This document shows, in pieces, positions 1 to 7,082 of a DNA stretch of 11,063 bases. The DNA is from an uncultured bacterium (lineage in GTDB: Bacteria; Bdellovibrionota_C; UBA2361; CAKMMH01), in contig CAKMMH010000044.1 in NCBI GenBank assembly GCA_927798255.1, positions 1-11,063 of the forward strand. Direction: 5' to 3'. The notes below the pieces were generated by a model that searched no databases, was not told where the DNA came from, and worked only from the letters and a program-made list of their open reading frames with translations. A program made the translations under genes and the position numbers. Position 1 is the first letter of the stretch. Each line of letters begins with the position of its first letter.

Positions 1-1
1 A

Positions 2-2179
2 ACTTCTACTAAAGAAAGTAAAACAGTAAGTGCTAAAAGCAAAGCTTTAGATGATCAAAGAGTTAAAACGACTACTAAAGTAGCTAGAGCCTCTAAAGGT
101 AGTTCTGTAGAAAAAAAACAAGTTAATAAAGCAAGTAGCTCAAAAACTGTAAAATCAAATAATAAACAAAATGATTCTAAAATTTCAAAAATAATAAAAG
201 ATGCAAAGGGTGTTGAAAAAAGCACTTCTCTAAAAGAAAAGAAAACTCAAGCTAATGAAGCTAATAATTCAAAGAAAAAAGATGCTTCTTCATTAAAACC
301 TTCAACTGGTAAAGTTACTAAAATTAAAGTTCGAGGTAAGGCATCGTTACTTTTATTAAGAAAAAGAAAAAATCAAAATAAAGATGATGATAAATATGAA
401 CAAAAAGTTAGCGCAAATGACAGACGAAAAAAATACTTAGATGATGATTATGATGCATTTGATGATGAAGAATCAATCGCTGATTCTAAATTCGATGATG
501 TGTTATCTGATTTTAGTGGCGATGATTCAGATTTTTTAGATGTAGGCGCTGATGATTTTTCAGATAGTGATGATTTTGACGCTTTAGATTTTTCTGTTAA
601 AACTTCTGAAACGACTGATAGTTTAATAGGCAAAAATACAGACCCTATAAGACTATATTTAAAAGAAATGGGAAACGTTAGCCTTTTAACAAGAGAAGGT
701 GAAGTAGCTATCGCTAAAAAAATTGAGGAAGGTGAAAAGGTTGTTAGAGATGAAATATTACGTCAACCACTAACTTTACGATATGTTCTTAATTTATTTG
801 AGCAACTTAGAAATTTAGAAATTAGACCTCGTGATTTGTTTAAAGAAGATGATGTTGAGGAGGAAGAAGATATTGATTCTGATGATGAATCTGATGAAAA
901 AACTGAAGAAGAGTTAGAAAGGATCAATCAAGAAGAAGAAAATGAAAGAAAACAAATCTTAAAGCAGCAAGGTAAATTTAAGAATGCGTTAACTGAAATT
1001 GAAGATAGCTTTGCAGAAATTTTATCATTAAGAAAAAAATACAAACCTAATGATGATGCGTATAAAAAATATAATAAGGTTGTTGCAAAGACAATGTCTA
1101 AAGTTGTCGATTTTAATTTAAACGCAAAACAGTTTCTTCATATTAAAGAGTATATAAAAAATACATTTAAAGAAATTAAACAAATTAGAAGAGATATTAA
1201 AAGACTTGAAAAATCTACGTCTTTAACTAGAAATGAACTTTTAACCGATGTATTAAAAGATTTAACATCTAATAATGCTAACACTTTTAAGAATGTTACA
1301 AAGAGATTAAAATTAAAAGCTAGCGAAGGGCGTGACTTAGCTGAAAAGCTTAAAAATATTAAAGATGTTATTGATAAATATGAAAATTTAACATTGATGG
1401 AATTTGATAATTTTATATCTTCATCAAGAGCACTTTGTGATGGTGAAATTAGAGCTTCTGAAGCAAAAAGAGATTTAGTAGAGGCAAATTTACGACTAGT
1501 TGTTTCTATCGCTAAAAAATATACCAATAGAGGCCTTCAGTTTCTTGATTTAATTCAAGAAGGAAATATTGGATTAATGAAAGCGGTTGATAAATTTGAA
1601 TATCAAAGAGGATTTAAGTTTTCTACTTATGCAACTTGGTGGATTAGACAAGCAATTACTAGAGCAATTGCTGACCAGGCAAGAATAATTCGTATTCCTG
1701 TTCATATGATTGAAACAATCAACAAGGTAATTCGTACGTCTCGTCAACTTGTTCAAGAGCTTGGACGTGAGGCAACTCCTGAAGAGATGGCTGCTAAAAT
1801 GGGAATACCAGTTGATAAAGTTAGAAAAGTATTAAAAATAGCTAAAGAGCCTGTATCTTTAGAAACTCCAATTGGTGAGGAAGATGATTCTCATTTAGGA
1901 GATTTTATTGAAGATAAGAAAGCTCAATGCCCATCAAGTGCAGTCGTTAACACTAATCTTCAAGAGCAAACAAGAAAAGTTTTAGAGACTTTAACTCCAA
2001 GAGAAGAGAAAGTTTTAAGAATGCGTTTTGGTATTGGTGAAAAAAGTGATCATACATTAGAAGAAGTCGGACAAAATTTTGATGTTACAAGGGAACGTAT
2101 AAGACAGATTGAAGCTAAAGCTTTAAGAAAGCTTAGAAATCCTAGCAGAAGTAAAAAATTAAGAGGGTTTGTAGGCTAG
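2..2179 (+). CDS. rpoD: RNA polymerase primary sigma factor RpoD (sigma-70), 5' end outside window
   Basis: Housekeeping sigma factor that directs core RNA polymerase to -10/-35 promoters. The visible part is 725 residues. The frame has no stop from base 2 onward and no in-frame ATG before base 668. The GTG at 500 lacks a ribosome binding site and falls inside the acidic tract, so the true start is upstream of the window. In order: a Lys/Ser-rich tract (about residues 1-125), an Asp-rich tract (about 146-200), region 1.2 ([12 protein letters not shown], from about 213), a non-conserved region with an acidic stretch (nt 845-960), and region 2 with the -10-binding motif [15 protein letters not shown] (nt 1612-1656). 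Region 3 and region 4.2 follow, the latter with the helix-turn-helix [20 protein letters not shown] (nt 2054-2113). Regions 1.2 to 4 are intact. E. coli RpoD is 613 residues, so this protein is much longer. Region 1.1 is not visible; it may lie upstream or be absent. Identity is certain; the N-terminal layout is odd. Confidence 0.97.
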   Translation, partial: TSTKESKTVSAKSKALDDQRVKTTTKVARASKGSSVEKKQVNKASSSKTVKSNNKQNDSKISKIIKDAKGVEKSTSLKEKKTQANEANNSKKKDASSLKPSTGKVTKIKVRGKASLLLLRKRKNQNKDDDKYEQKVSANDRRKKYLDDDYDAFDDEESIADSKFDDVLSDFSGDDSDFLDVGADDFSDSDDFDALDFSVKTSETTDSLIGKNTDPIRLYLKEMGNVSLLTREGEVAIAKKIEEGEKVVRDEILRQPLTLRYVLNLFEQLRNLEIRPRDLFKEDDVEEEEDIDSDDESDEKTEEELERINQEEENERKQILKQQGKFKNALTEIEDSFAEILSLRKKYKPNDDAYKKYNKVVAKTMSKVVDFNLNAKQFLHIKEYIKNTFKEIKQIRRDIKRLEKSTSLTRNELLTDVLKDLTSNNANTFKNVTKRLKLKASEGRDLAEKLKNIKDVIDKYENLTLMEFDNFISSSRALCDGEIRASEAKRDLVEANLRLVVSIAKKYTNRGLQFLDLIQEGNIGLMKAVDKFEYQRGFKFSTYATWWIRQAITRAIADQARIIRIPVHMIETINKVIRTSRQLVQELGREATPEEMAAKMGIPVDKVRKVLKIAKEPVSLETPIGEEDDSHLGDFIEDKKAQCPSSAVVNTNLQEQTRKVLETLTPREEKVLRMRFGIGEKSDHTLEEVGQNFDVTRERIRQIEAKALRKLRNPSRSKKLRGFVG

Positions 2180-2221
2180 CGTCTCATTAATTTATTTTTT
2201 TAAAAGGATTTTCTTTACAAT

Positions 2222-2821
2222 ATGAATAAAAATTTGTTTTTTTCTGTTTTGTGTTTATCGAGTATAATGGTTTCTTCGTGTGGAAAATATGCCCCACCTA
2301 TTCCACCAGAAGTATTAGCTCCTAAGGCTGTATATGATATAGAAGCTATGGCTTATGAGCGTGGAGTCGTATTAAAATGGAAAGGGAATACAAATGATAA
2401 ACGTTCAAAAGAATTAAAAACGATGAACGGATATTATGTTGAAAGAGCTTGTTTACAAGATGATGATTTGTTAAATGCTAGTATCGATTCAAATGTTTCA
2501 ACCAAGCTTGACTATAAAGTATTATCAATTGTAAATGACAATCAAGTATCAATAAGAGAAAAGTTAAGAGAAGATGCAAAAAATCGTGGAGAGTCTTCAA
2601 GACGTGTAAAAGTACCAAGCGAGAAGTTAAAGTTTAATTATGTTGATAGTACTATAAAGTATAATGACTTATGTTATTACAAGATCACACCGTTTAATCA
2701 AGGTAATGTAAGAGGTGATGAGAGTAGTCCAATAAAAGTAAAATTTAAAGGACAAGATAGCTTTATAATAATTACTAGTAAGAATTCTTCTAAGCATCAA
2801 AAAGTTACTTTTGATAATTAG
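2222..2821 (+). CDS. Lipoprotein with a fibronectin type III domain
   Basis: Predicted 199-residue lipoprotein. The N-terminus MNKN is followed by a hydrophobic stretch and a lipobox VSSC, giving lipidated Cys20 with Gly at +2, which fits export by Sec and processing by signal peptidase II. After it, GKYAPPIPPE resembles the start of small lipoproteins found beside dap genes (for example E. coli YifL/LptM next to dapF); this is a family impression, not a proof. The body fits one fibronectin III domain: a PKAVYDIEA strand, VVLKWKG, NGYYVERA, YVDSTI, then YYKITPFNQ and SSPIKVK. A charged, probably helical insert (about residues 101-135) splits the domain. An AAAGGA ribosome binding site lies at 2203-2208, somewhat far from the ATG. 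The gene follows rpoD by 42 bases and precedes dapA by 34 bases, so it probably shares a transcript with dapA. Its specific role is unknown. Confidence 0.85.
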   Translation: MNKNLFFSVLCLSSIMVSSCGKYAPPIPPEVLAPKAVYDIEAMAYERGVVLKWKGNTNDKRSKELKTMNGYYVERACLQDDDLLNASIDSNVSTKLDYKVLSIVNDNQVSIREKLREDAKNRGESSRRVKVPSEKLKFNYVDSTIKYNDLCYYKITPFNQGNVRGDESSPIKVKFKGQDSFIIITSKNSSKHQKVTFDN

Positions 2822-2855
2822 TGTTTAATTAATATTTATTTATTTATTTTATATT

Positions 2856-3755
2856 ATGTATAATGGTATTTTTTCTGCGCTCGTAACACCTTTTTTAAGT
2901 GATTCATTAAAGATAGATTATGATTCATTAAAAAATTTAATTAATTATCAAGTTGAAAATAGCATTTCTGGATTAGTAGTTTGTGGGTCTACTGGTGAAG
3001 CTGCAACTCTAAGTAGAGATGAGTATTTGGAGGTATTACAGTTTGTTAAAGATACGGTTAAAAGTAAAAAAGTTAATAATAGCTTTAAGTTAATAGCAGG
3101 TGTTGGTAGTAATAATACTGCCTTTGGCGTAGAAATTGCAAAAGAAGTTAATAAAATAATGTATGATGCATATTTAGTTGTAGCACCACCTTATAATAAA
3201 CCTACGCAAGAGGGGATTTATCAACATATAAAAAGTATAAAGATAGCTTCAGACGCTGATATTATAGCTTATAATGTTCCAGGAAGGACAGTTTCTAATA
3301 TTTTACCACAAACTGTAAAAAGACTTGCACAGGATAAAATCATTGTTGGATTAAAAGAAGCGTCTGGAAATTTTTCACAGTTAAATGATGTTCTTTCACT
3401 TTGCAGAGATGAAATTGATGTGCTTTTAGGAGAAGATGCTTTTATTTTTCCTTCTTTATCAATTGGTGCAAAAGGTGGAATAAGTGTTGTATCTAATGTT
3501 TTTCCTAAAGAAATGATGGATATATATAAATTGTCATTAGACTGTAGTGATTTGAACAAAGCAAAAGAGTTGCATTTCAAATTGCTTCCTTTTATTCATT
3601 TACTTTTTTCAGAATCAAACCCGATTCCTGTTAAATACGCCCTTTATAAAAAGGGAATTATAAATTCTTATGAAGTAAGACTTCCTCTTACAAAAGCTAC
3701 TAAGGAAACGCAAGAAAAAATAGATAACTTCTTGAATAATATAGATAATATATAA
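2856..3755 (+). CDS. dapA: 4-hydroxy-tetrahydrodipicolinate synthase
   Basis: Cytoplasmic Schiff-base aldolase that condenses pyruvate with aspartate semialdehyde, the first committed step to diaminopimelate and lysine. The 299-residue length is normal for the family (E. coli 292). The N-terminus GIFSALVTPF starts the TIM barrel four residues from the ATG, which supports this start. The active site is readable: GSTGE at 44-48, Tyr113 in PPYNKP, Tyr139 and Arg144 in YNVPGRT, and the Schiff-base Lys167 in GLKEASGN. Position 45 is Ser where E. coli DapA has Thr44. GSTGE is also typical of N-acetylneuraminate lyases, so a related aldolase activity cannot be fully excluded, but Arg144 and overall similarity favour DapA. 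A short insertion around residues 70-76 lengthens an early loop. No ribosome binding site is visible before the ATG. The gene lies just downstream of the lipoprotein gene. Confidence 0.92.
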   Translation: MYNGIFSALVTPFLSDSLKIDYDSLKNLINYQVENSISGLVVCGSTGEAATLSRDEYLEVLQFVKDTVKSKKVNNSFKLIAGVGSNNTAFGVEIAKEVNKIMYDAYLVVAPPYNKPTQEGIYQHIKSIKIASDADIIAYNVPGRTVSNILPQTVKRLAQDKIIVGLKEASGNFSQLNDVLSLCRDEIDVLLGEDAFIFPSLSIGAKGGISVVSNVFPKEMMDIYKLSLDCSDLNKAKELHFKLLPFIHLLFSESNPIPVKYALYKKGIINSYEVRLPLTKATKETQEKIDNFLNNIDNI

Positions 3756-3760
3756 AAAAT

Positions 3761-3788
3761 ACAAATGACACTTAAAATAGTGTATTGT
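3761..3788 (+). terminator. Weak hairpin after dapA
   Basis: ACACT (3768-3772) and AGTGT (3779-3783) form a 5-bp stem with a 6-base loop. With a bulge, the outer bases (ACAAAT against ATTGT) add a few pairs. It lies five bases after the dapA stop and is not followed by a clear T-run, so termination here is only a possibility. Confidence 0.2.
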
Positions 3789-3870
3789 TAAAAATCTAAA
3801 CGCCTGTTATAAAATTATTAGTTATATTTTTTTGATTAATTAAAAAATAAAAACAGTTTTTTGTATTTTT

Positions 3871-3915
3871 ATTACTAAAAAAAATATGTTTTATTTTGAT
3901 GTTTTTTTTAGTAAT
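3871..3915 (+). repeat. Perfect 14-bp inverted repeat upstream of the IclR-family gene
   Basis: Left arm ATTACTAAAAAAAA (3871-3884) and right arm TTTTTTTTAGTAAT (3902-3915) are exact reverse complements around a 17-base spacer. Three more inner pairs, one of them G-U, are possible in RNA. The right arm ends 30 bases before the ATG of the regulator gene. It could be an operator for autoregulation, as is common for IclR-family genes, or an RNA stem-loop or terminator after dapA. The A/T runs make part of the symmetry cheap, but ATTACT/AGTAAT at the ends is specific. Confidence 0.6.
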
Positions 3916-3926
3916 GGAAACATAAT
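3896..3926 (+). promoter_or_regulatory. Possible promoter of the IclR-family gene
   Basis: TTGATG (3896-3901) resembles a -35 box and CATAAT (3921-3926) a -10 box, with a 19-base spacer, longer than ideal. The right arm of the inverted repeat lies within the spacer, an arrangement expected for repression at this promoter. In DNA this AT-rich, such matches arise easily by chance. Confidence 0.25.
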
Positions 3927-3945
3927 TTAAAAGAATTATTTAAGT

Positions 3946-4740
3946 ATGATTAAAAGAGAAAAATCAAATTATGTTATTCAGTCAGTATCTCATGCTTTAG
4001 ATGTATTAGATTCTTTAACTGAAGCTGGTAAAGAAGTCGGCGTAACAGAACTTGCTACTAAACTTGGGCTTCAAAAAAATAATATTTTTAGAATACTAGC
4101 TACTCTAGAGCTTAGAGGTTATGTAGAACAAAATATTGAAACAGAAGGTTATGCACTAGGAGTGAAAGCTTTAGAACTTGGACAATCTTATTTGGCACAA
4201 AGTGACCTAATAATTCGTTCTTTACCATACATTAAAAAACTTACTGAAGAACTTGGTGAGACTGCAAGCTTGGCCGTTTTACAAGGTACTCGTGTGCAAT
4301 ATCCAGTAAGTATTGCATCAAATAAAAATGTTAAAATTTCTTCAAGATATGGTGTTTCTTTCGATGCTAAAAATATTTCTGTAGGAAGATTATTGCTTTC
4401 AAGTTTGTCAGATAGTATTTTAGATGAACTTTTTGCAAATGATATGCAAACTAAAAAGCAAATTATAGAGTTAAGGCAGTCAAGCTCTAATATTGATGAA
4501 TGTAAATCTGAAAGTGAAGTAGTTTGCATTTCAAAATTAATTTCTAACCATAGAGGCGTTGTAGGAGCTATAGAAGTTTTAATACCAAAATATAGAGCCA
4601 ATATTGAAAGCGCGATGCCAATTATTAACCAAATTTCAAATGATTTATCAAAAGCATTAGGTGTTAATGCTACATTTAAGCCTAAATTACAGGCTAATAT
4701 TGAGAAAGAACATTTGGCTTCTAGCTCAAAGTCTTACTAA
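3946..4740 (+). CDS. IclR-family transcriptional regulator
   Basis: DNA-binding regulator of 264 residues, the usual length for the family. An N-terminal winged helix-turn-helix spans about residues 9-73: VIQSVSHALDVLDSL, then VTELATKLGLQKNNIFRILATL with the recognition helix near 43-55, and the wing LRGYVEQ...GYALG. The IclR effector-binding domain covers about 85-245, with LGETASLAVL and the closing HRGVVGAIEVLIPKYRAN pattern. The usual P-L-H-T-x-x-G-K segment is altered to AKNISVGR (141-148), so the ligand pocket may differ. The C-terminal 20 residues are Ser/Lys-rich and probably disordered. The opening motif matches IclR members I know from Deltaproteobacteria. The gene stands alone between two AT-rich gaps, so the sequence does not show its targets. 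A perfect inverted repeat just upstream suggests autoregulation (inference). Confidence 0.88.
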   Translation: MIKREKSNYVIQSVSHALDVLDSLTEAGKEVGVTELATKLGLQKNNIFRILATLELRGYVEQNIETEGYALGVKALELGQSYLAQSDLIIRSLPYIKKLTEELGETASLAVLQGTRVQYPVSIASNKNVKISSRYGVSFDAKNISVGRLLLSSLSDSILDELFANDMQTKKQIIELRQSSSNIDECKSESEVVCISKLISNHRGVVGAIEVLIPKYRANIESAMPIINQISNDLSKALGVNATFKPKLQANIEKEHLASSSKSY

Positions 4741-4873
4741 CTATATAATAGAATTTTAAAAAGAAAAGAAGGATATTTTTAGTTGTTTATAGTTGTTTTA
4801 ATTCTTTCTTCTTGATTTAAATATTTATTATATTTTATAAGATTGTATTTATAAATAATTTTACTAGGTTTTA

Positions 4874-4925
4874 AAGGATTATGTGTGTTATGTAAATATT
4901 TTTTTTGCTAGTACATTTAATCCTT
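4874..4925. repeat. 8-bp inverted repeat AAGGATTA / TAATCCTT
   Basis: AAGGATTA (4874-4881) is the exact reverse complement of TAATCCTT (4918-4925), with a 36-base spacer. TTA on the outer left and AA on the outer right extend the symmetry with one bulge. It contains G/C bases in otherwise nearly pure A/T DNA, which makes it slightly more notable than its length suggests. Function unknown. Confidence 0.3.
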
Positions 4926-4976
4926 AAATTTTTATTAACTATACTTCTTTATCTTTATATGTTTATTTATCGTTAA

Positions 4977-5010
4977 CAGTTAATAGGTTATTATAATATA
5001 TCAGTTAATA
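4977..5010. repeat. Direct repeat CAGTTAATA, period 25
   Basis: CAGTTAATA occurs at 4977-4985 and 5002-5010. The reverse complement of its core, TATTAACT, occurs at 4933-4940. Two direct copies and one inverted copy within 80 bases could be binding half-sites, but the A/T content makes chance plausible. Confidence 0.25.
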
Positions 5011-5141
5011 ATACTTTATTTTTAAAAGTAAAAAAGCATACACTTTATTATTAATTTTTTTTAATTTTATGTTTAATTTCAAAGCTTGAAGTCGGTGATT
5101 GGTGCGAAGATCTTTTTATTCCAAAAAACAAATACTATCAA

Positions 5142-5531
5142 TTGCATGTGCGTCATCAAGCAGGTTTTGAGATACCACCTGTTTTAAAAGCAAGCAAAAT
5201 TTTACCTAAGGAGCTACATGAAAGCAAAATTTATAAAATTAGTGAAAATGTTTATAGTGATGGAGTTGCAGATCATTTTGAAATTAACTCGAAGTGGGTT
5301 AAGGTAAGAGCTAGTGGGGTTTTAGTTCTTATATATTGGACAAAAGGTACTTACATACTTTATAAGGAAACGCTTGAAGCTATTAAAGATGATGGTATAA
5401 ACTTGCGTTCTATAGAAACTAGAATTAATGGTATCCTTACACTAAGCTTTAAAAACGAGCTTGCAAATTTAGGAATTAAATTAAAGTATGTTGATAATGT
5501 TGAATATTCAATAAAGTTATATAATCAATAA
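5142..5531 (+). CDS. Unrecognised small protein without a normal start; possible frameshifted or truncated gene
   Basis: I do not recognise this protein. From the TTG at 5142 it is 129 residues, but the frame is open back to 5055 and looks coding from about 5082 (KLEVGDWCEDLFIPKNKYYQ), so TTG 5142 is unlikely to be the real start. No ATG or GTG lies in frame upstream and no ribosome binding site is visible. An ATG at 5069 in another frame reads MFNFKA then stop; removing one base near 5081-5085 would join it as MFNFK-LEVGDW, giving about 154 residues. The product is soluble, mixed in charge, with hydrophobic strands (VLVLIYW, GILTLSF) and no signal peptide or membrane segment. It stands between AT-rich gaps and is not closely linked to the operon that follows. 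It may be a 5'-truncated or frameshifted remnant, or a gene with an unusual start codon. Confidence 0.5.
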   Translation: MHVRHQAGFEIPPVLKASKILPKELHESKIYKISENVYSDGVADHFEINSKWVKVRASGVLVLIYWTKGTYILYKETLEAIKDDGINLRSIETRINGILTLSFKNELANLGIKLKYVDNVEYSIKLYNQ

Positions 5532-5587
5532 TAATTTATAATAAATTTAGTAATTTAAGAATATATATACTTCATTTTTATCTTTTA

Positions 5588-7063
5588 ATGTTGTATAATT
5601 TACTAATGAGTAAAATTATAAGAAAAAGGCAAAAAGTTATAACTATCTTAATAGTTTTTATAGTCGTTTTTATAAGTTATTTAATATTAGCCCATGTTAA
5701 TAGTAATGTTTTTAAATTTATAAGAAATAATAATAATAATTTTGATACTGTTTTTATAATAACAGTAGATACTCTTAGAAAAGATCATGTTTCGTTTTAT
5801 GGGTATCCATATAAAACTACACCTTTTATTGATATGATTTCTAAAACGGGGACTGTTTTTGAGAATGCATACACCGTGTCATCACACACAGCTCCATCTC
5901 ATACTTCTATGTTTACAGGTCTTTATCCTAGTAATCATGGGGTGCTTAGAAATCATGATTCACTTGCTAATGATATTTATAACATTAAAAAGCATTTTGA
6001 AAAAAATGGATTTAAAGTTGCAGGTTTTCCTGCTACTAATTTTTTAGAAGGGAAAATTTCTTTTGATAGTATTAAAGATAAATACAACGATGTAGTAAAA
6101 GGAAAGCAAGGCTGGTTTTTAACAGCTTCTCAAAATATTGAGAGAGCGAAAGCTTGGCTTACAAAAGAAACTTCTAAAAATGATAAAATTTTTTTCTGGC
6201 TTCATCTTTACGATGCTCATCAATGGCAAAAAAGAGGCCGTATGGATGAAAAATATTTCAAAACTATAGATGAACTTAAAAAAGATAATACTTATTATGA
6301 TTATCAAATTAACAAATTAAATATACCTTTAGAATTTTATAACTCAAAAGATGACCTTTTAGAAAAAATTGCAACTTATGATGCAAAAATAAAAATGATT
6401 AACGATACCCTTTTAGACTTTTTCCAATTTATTATAAACAAGCGAAAAGGAGGCAAGTTTTTAATTATATTAACTTCAGACCACGGAGAAGGTCTTGGAA
6501 ATCATAATTATGATAGTCATGGAAAATATTTATATAACGAACAAATAAAAGTGCCTTTAGTTTTTTGGTCTAACACAAAACTAATTCCACAAAAACGAGA
6601 AGATTCTTTTATTAGTAGTATTGATTTATTTGCAACTATTGTTGATTTAGTGAATATCCCATTAAGTAGTGATGAACTTAAGAATCAAGATGGAATTTCA
6701 TATAAAGATATTATAACAAATGATTCAAATCACAATTTGTATGAAAAAAGAAAGTTTTGTATTTCTGAGCGCCGTCCCAAAGATGAAACAGAGCTTAGAA
6801 AATCTTGGATAGATGGAAGGGTAAATTGTATAGTAGATAAAAAAGGAAAGTACATTTATAATGAAAAAGGAAAAGATGAATTTTTTGATTTAGAAAATGA
6901 TTCTTTTGAGTTAAGCAATATTATTTCTGATAAACAAAGTTTAGCAAATTCTTATAATAAAAAATTAAGTTATGAAACTAGTAAATTTAAAAGTGTGGAT
7001 ATAAAAAATCAAAATCTCACACCTAAAGAAGTTAAAGAATTAAAAGCGTTAGGATATTTATAA
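5588..7063 (+). CDS. Membrane-anchored sulfatase-fold hydrolase/transferase with Thr nucleophile
   Basis: Alkaline phosphatase-superfamily protein of the sulfatase group, 491 residues, or 485 from Met7 (5606). Met7 looks more natural because MSKIIRKRQK leads straight into one membrane anchor (about 17-35), placing the enzyme outside the cytoplasmic membrane. Metal-site motifs are VDTLRKDHVSFYGY (60-73) and SDHGEGLGNH (297-306), with a further His311 in DSHGK. The catalytic loop reads SHTAPSHTSMFTGLYPSNHG (99-118). Thr101 sits where classical sulfatases carry the Cys/Ser that becomes formylglycine, so formylglycine-dependent arylsulfatase activity is unlikely. Thr-type members hydrolyse or transfer phosphate-type groups or remain uncharacterised. 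The C-terminus has the usual sulfatase ending (DEFFDLENDSFELSNI, and final LKALGYL). It begins a five-gene block with a second alkaline phosphatase-fold enzyme and mlaEFD, suggesting a lipid or envelope substrate (inference). The exact substrate is unknown. Confidence 0.85.
   Translation: MLYNLLMSKIIRKRQKVITILIVFIVVFISYLILAHVNSNVFKFIRNNNNNFDTVFIITVDTLRKDHVSFYGYPYKTTPFIDMISKTGTVFENAYTVSSHTAPSHTSMFTGLYPSNHGVLRNHDSLANDIYNIKKHFEKNGFKVAGFPATNFLEGKISFDSIKDKYNDVVKGKQGWFLTASQNIERAKAWLTKETSKNDKIFFWLHLYDAHQWQKRGRMDEKYFKTIDELKKDNTYYDYQINKLNIPLEFYNSKDDLLEKIATYDAKIKMINDTLLDFFQFIINKRKGGKFLIILTSDHGEGLGNHNYDSHGKYLYNEQIKVPLVFWSNTKLIPQKREDSFISSIDLFATIVDLVNIPLSSDELKNQDGISYKDIITNDSNHNLYEKRKFCISERRPKDETELRKSWIDGRVNCIVDKKGKYIYNEKGKDEFFDLENDSFELSNIISDKQSLANSYNKKLSYETSKFKSVDIKNQNLTPKEVKELKALGYL
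5594..5599 (+). promoter_or_regulatory. TATAAT hexamer just before the likely sulfatase start
   Basis: A perfect -10 consensus TATAAT lies between the ATG at 5588 and the second in-frame ATG at 5606. TTCATT at 5571-5576 is a weak -35 candidate at 17 bases. If used, transcription would start close to ATG 5606, giving a leaderless mRNA and favouring that start. No Shine-Dalgarno sequence is seen for either ATG. Chance occurrence is likely in this AT-rich DNA. Confidence 0.2.
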
Positions 7064-7067
7064 AATT

Positions 7068-7072
7068 AGGAG
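7068..7072 (+). promoter_or_regulatory. Ribosome binding site AGGAG
   Basis: AGGAG ends 10 bases before the ATG at 7083 and is the clearest Shine-Dalgarno sequence in the window. It supports that start for the second alkaline phosphatase-superfamily gene, whose N-terminus then carries the twin-arginine motif. Confidence 0.6.
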
Positions 7073-7082
7073 TTGTTATTTT

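Larger units (their letters stand above)
4741..5068. other. Very AT-rich non-coding stretch
   Basis: About 330 bases with stops in all forward frames and no recognisable gene. It contains a purine-rich run just after the IclR stop (4758-4773) faced by a pyrimidine-rich run (4801-4813), which could form an imperfect terminator hairpin. It also holds two copies of TAGTTGTTT in tandem (4780-4798), an 8-bp inverted repeat (4874-4925) and a direct repeat CAGTTAATA (4977-5010). These may be regulatory or chance features of low-complexity DNA. Confidence 0.6.

Noticed and set aside
500..502. GTG as the rpoD start codon
   Set aside because: The same frame is open to the window edge with a biased composition continuous with the rest, and there is no ribosome binding site before the GTG.
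1138..1527. Antisense open frame inside rpoD, and similar ones inside dapA and the IclR gene
   Set aside because: They mirror well-conserved genes on the other strand, show no family motifs of their own and have no ribosome binding sites.
4741..5068. Mobile element, attachment site or CRISPR array in the AT-rich gap
   Set aside because: No transposase fragment, no paired terminal repeats with target duplication and no regular repeat-spacer pattern are visible.
5885..5944. Classical arylsulfatase with a formylglycine site
   Set aside because: The Cys/Ser-x-Pro-x-Arg signature is absent; the loop carries Thr and His instead.
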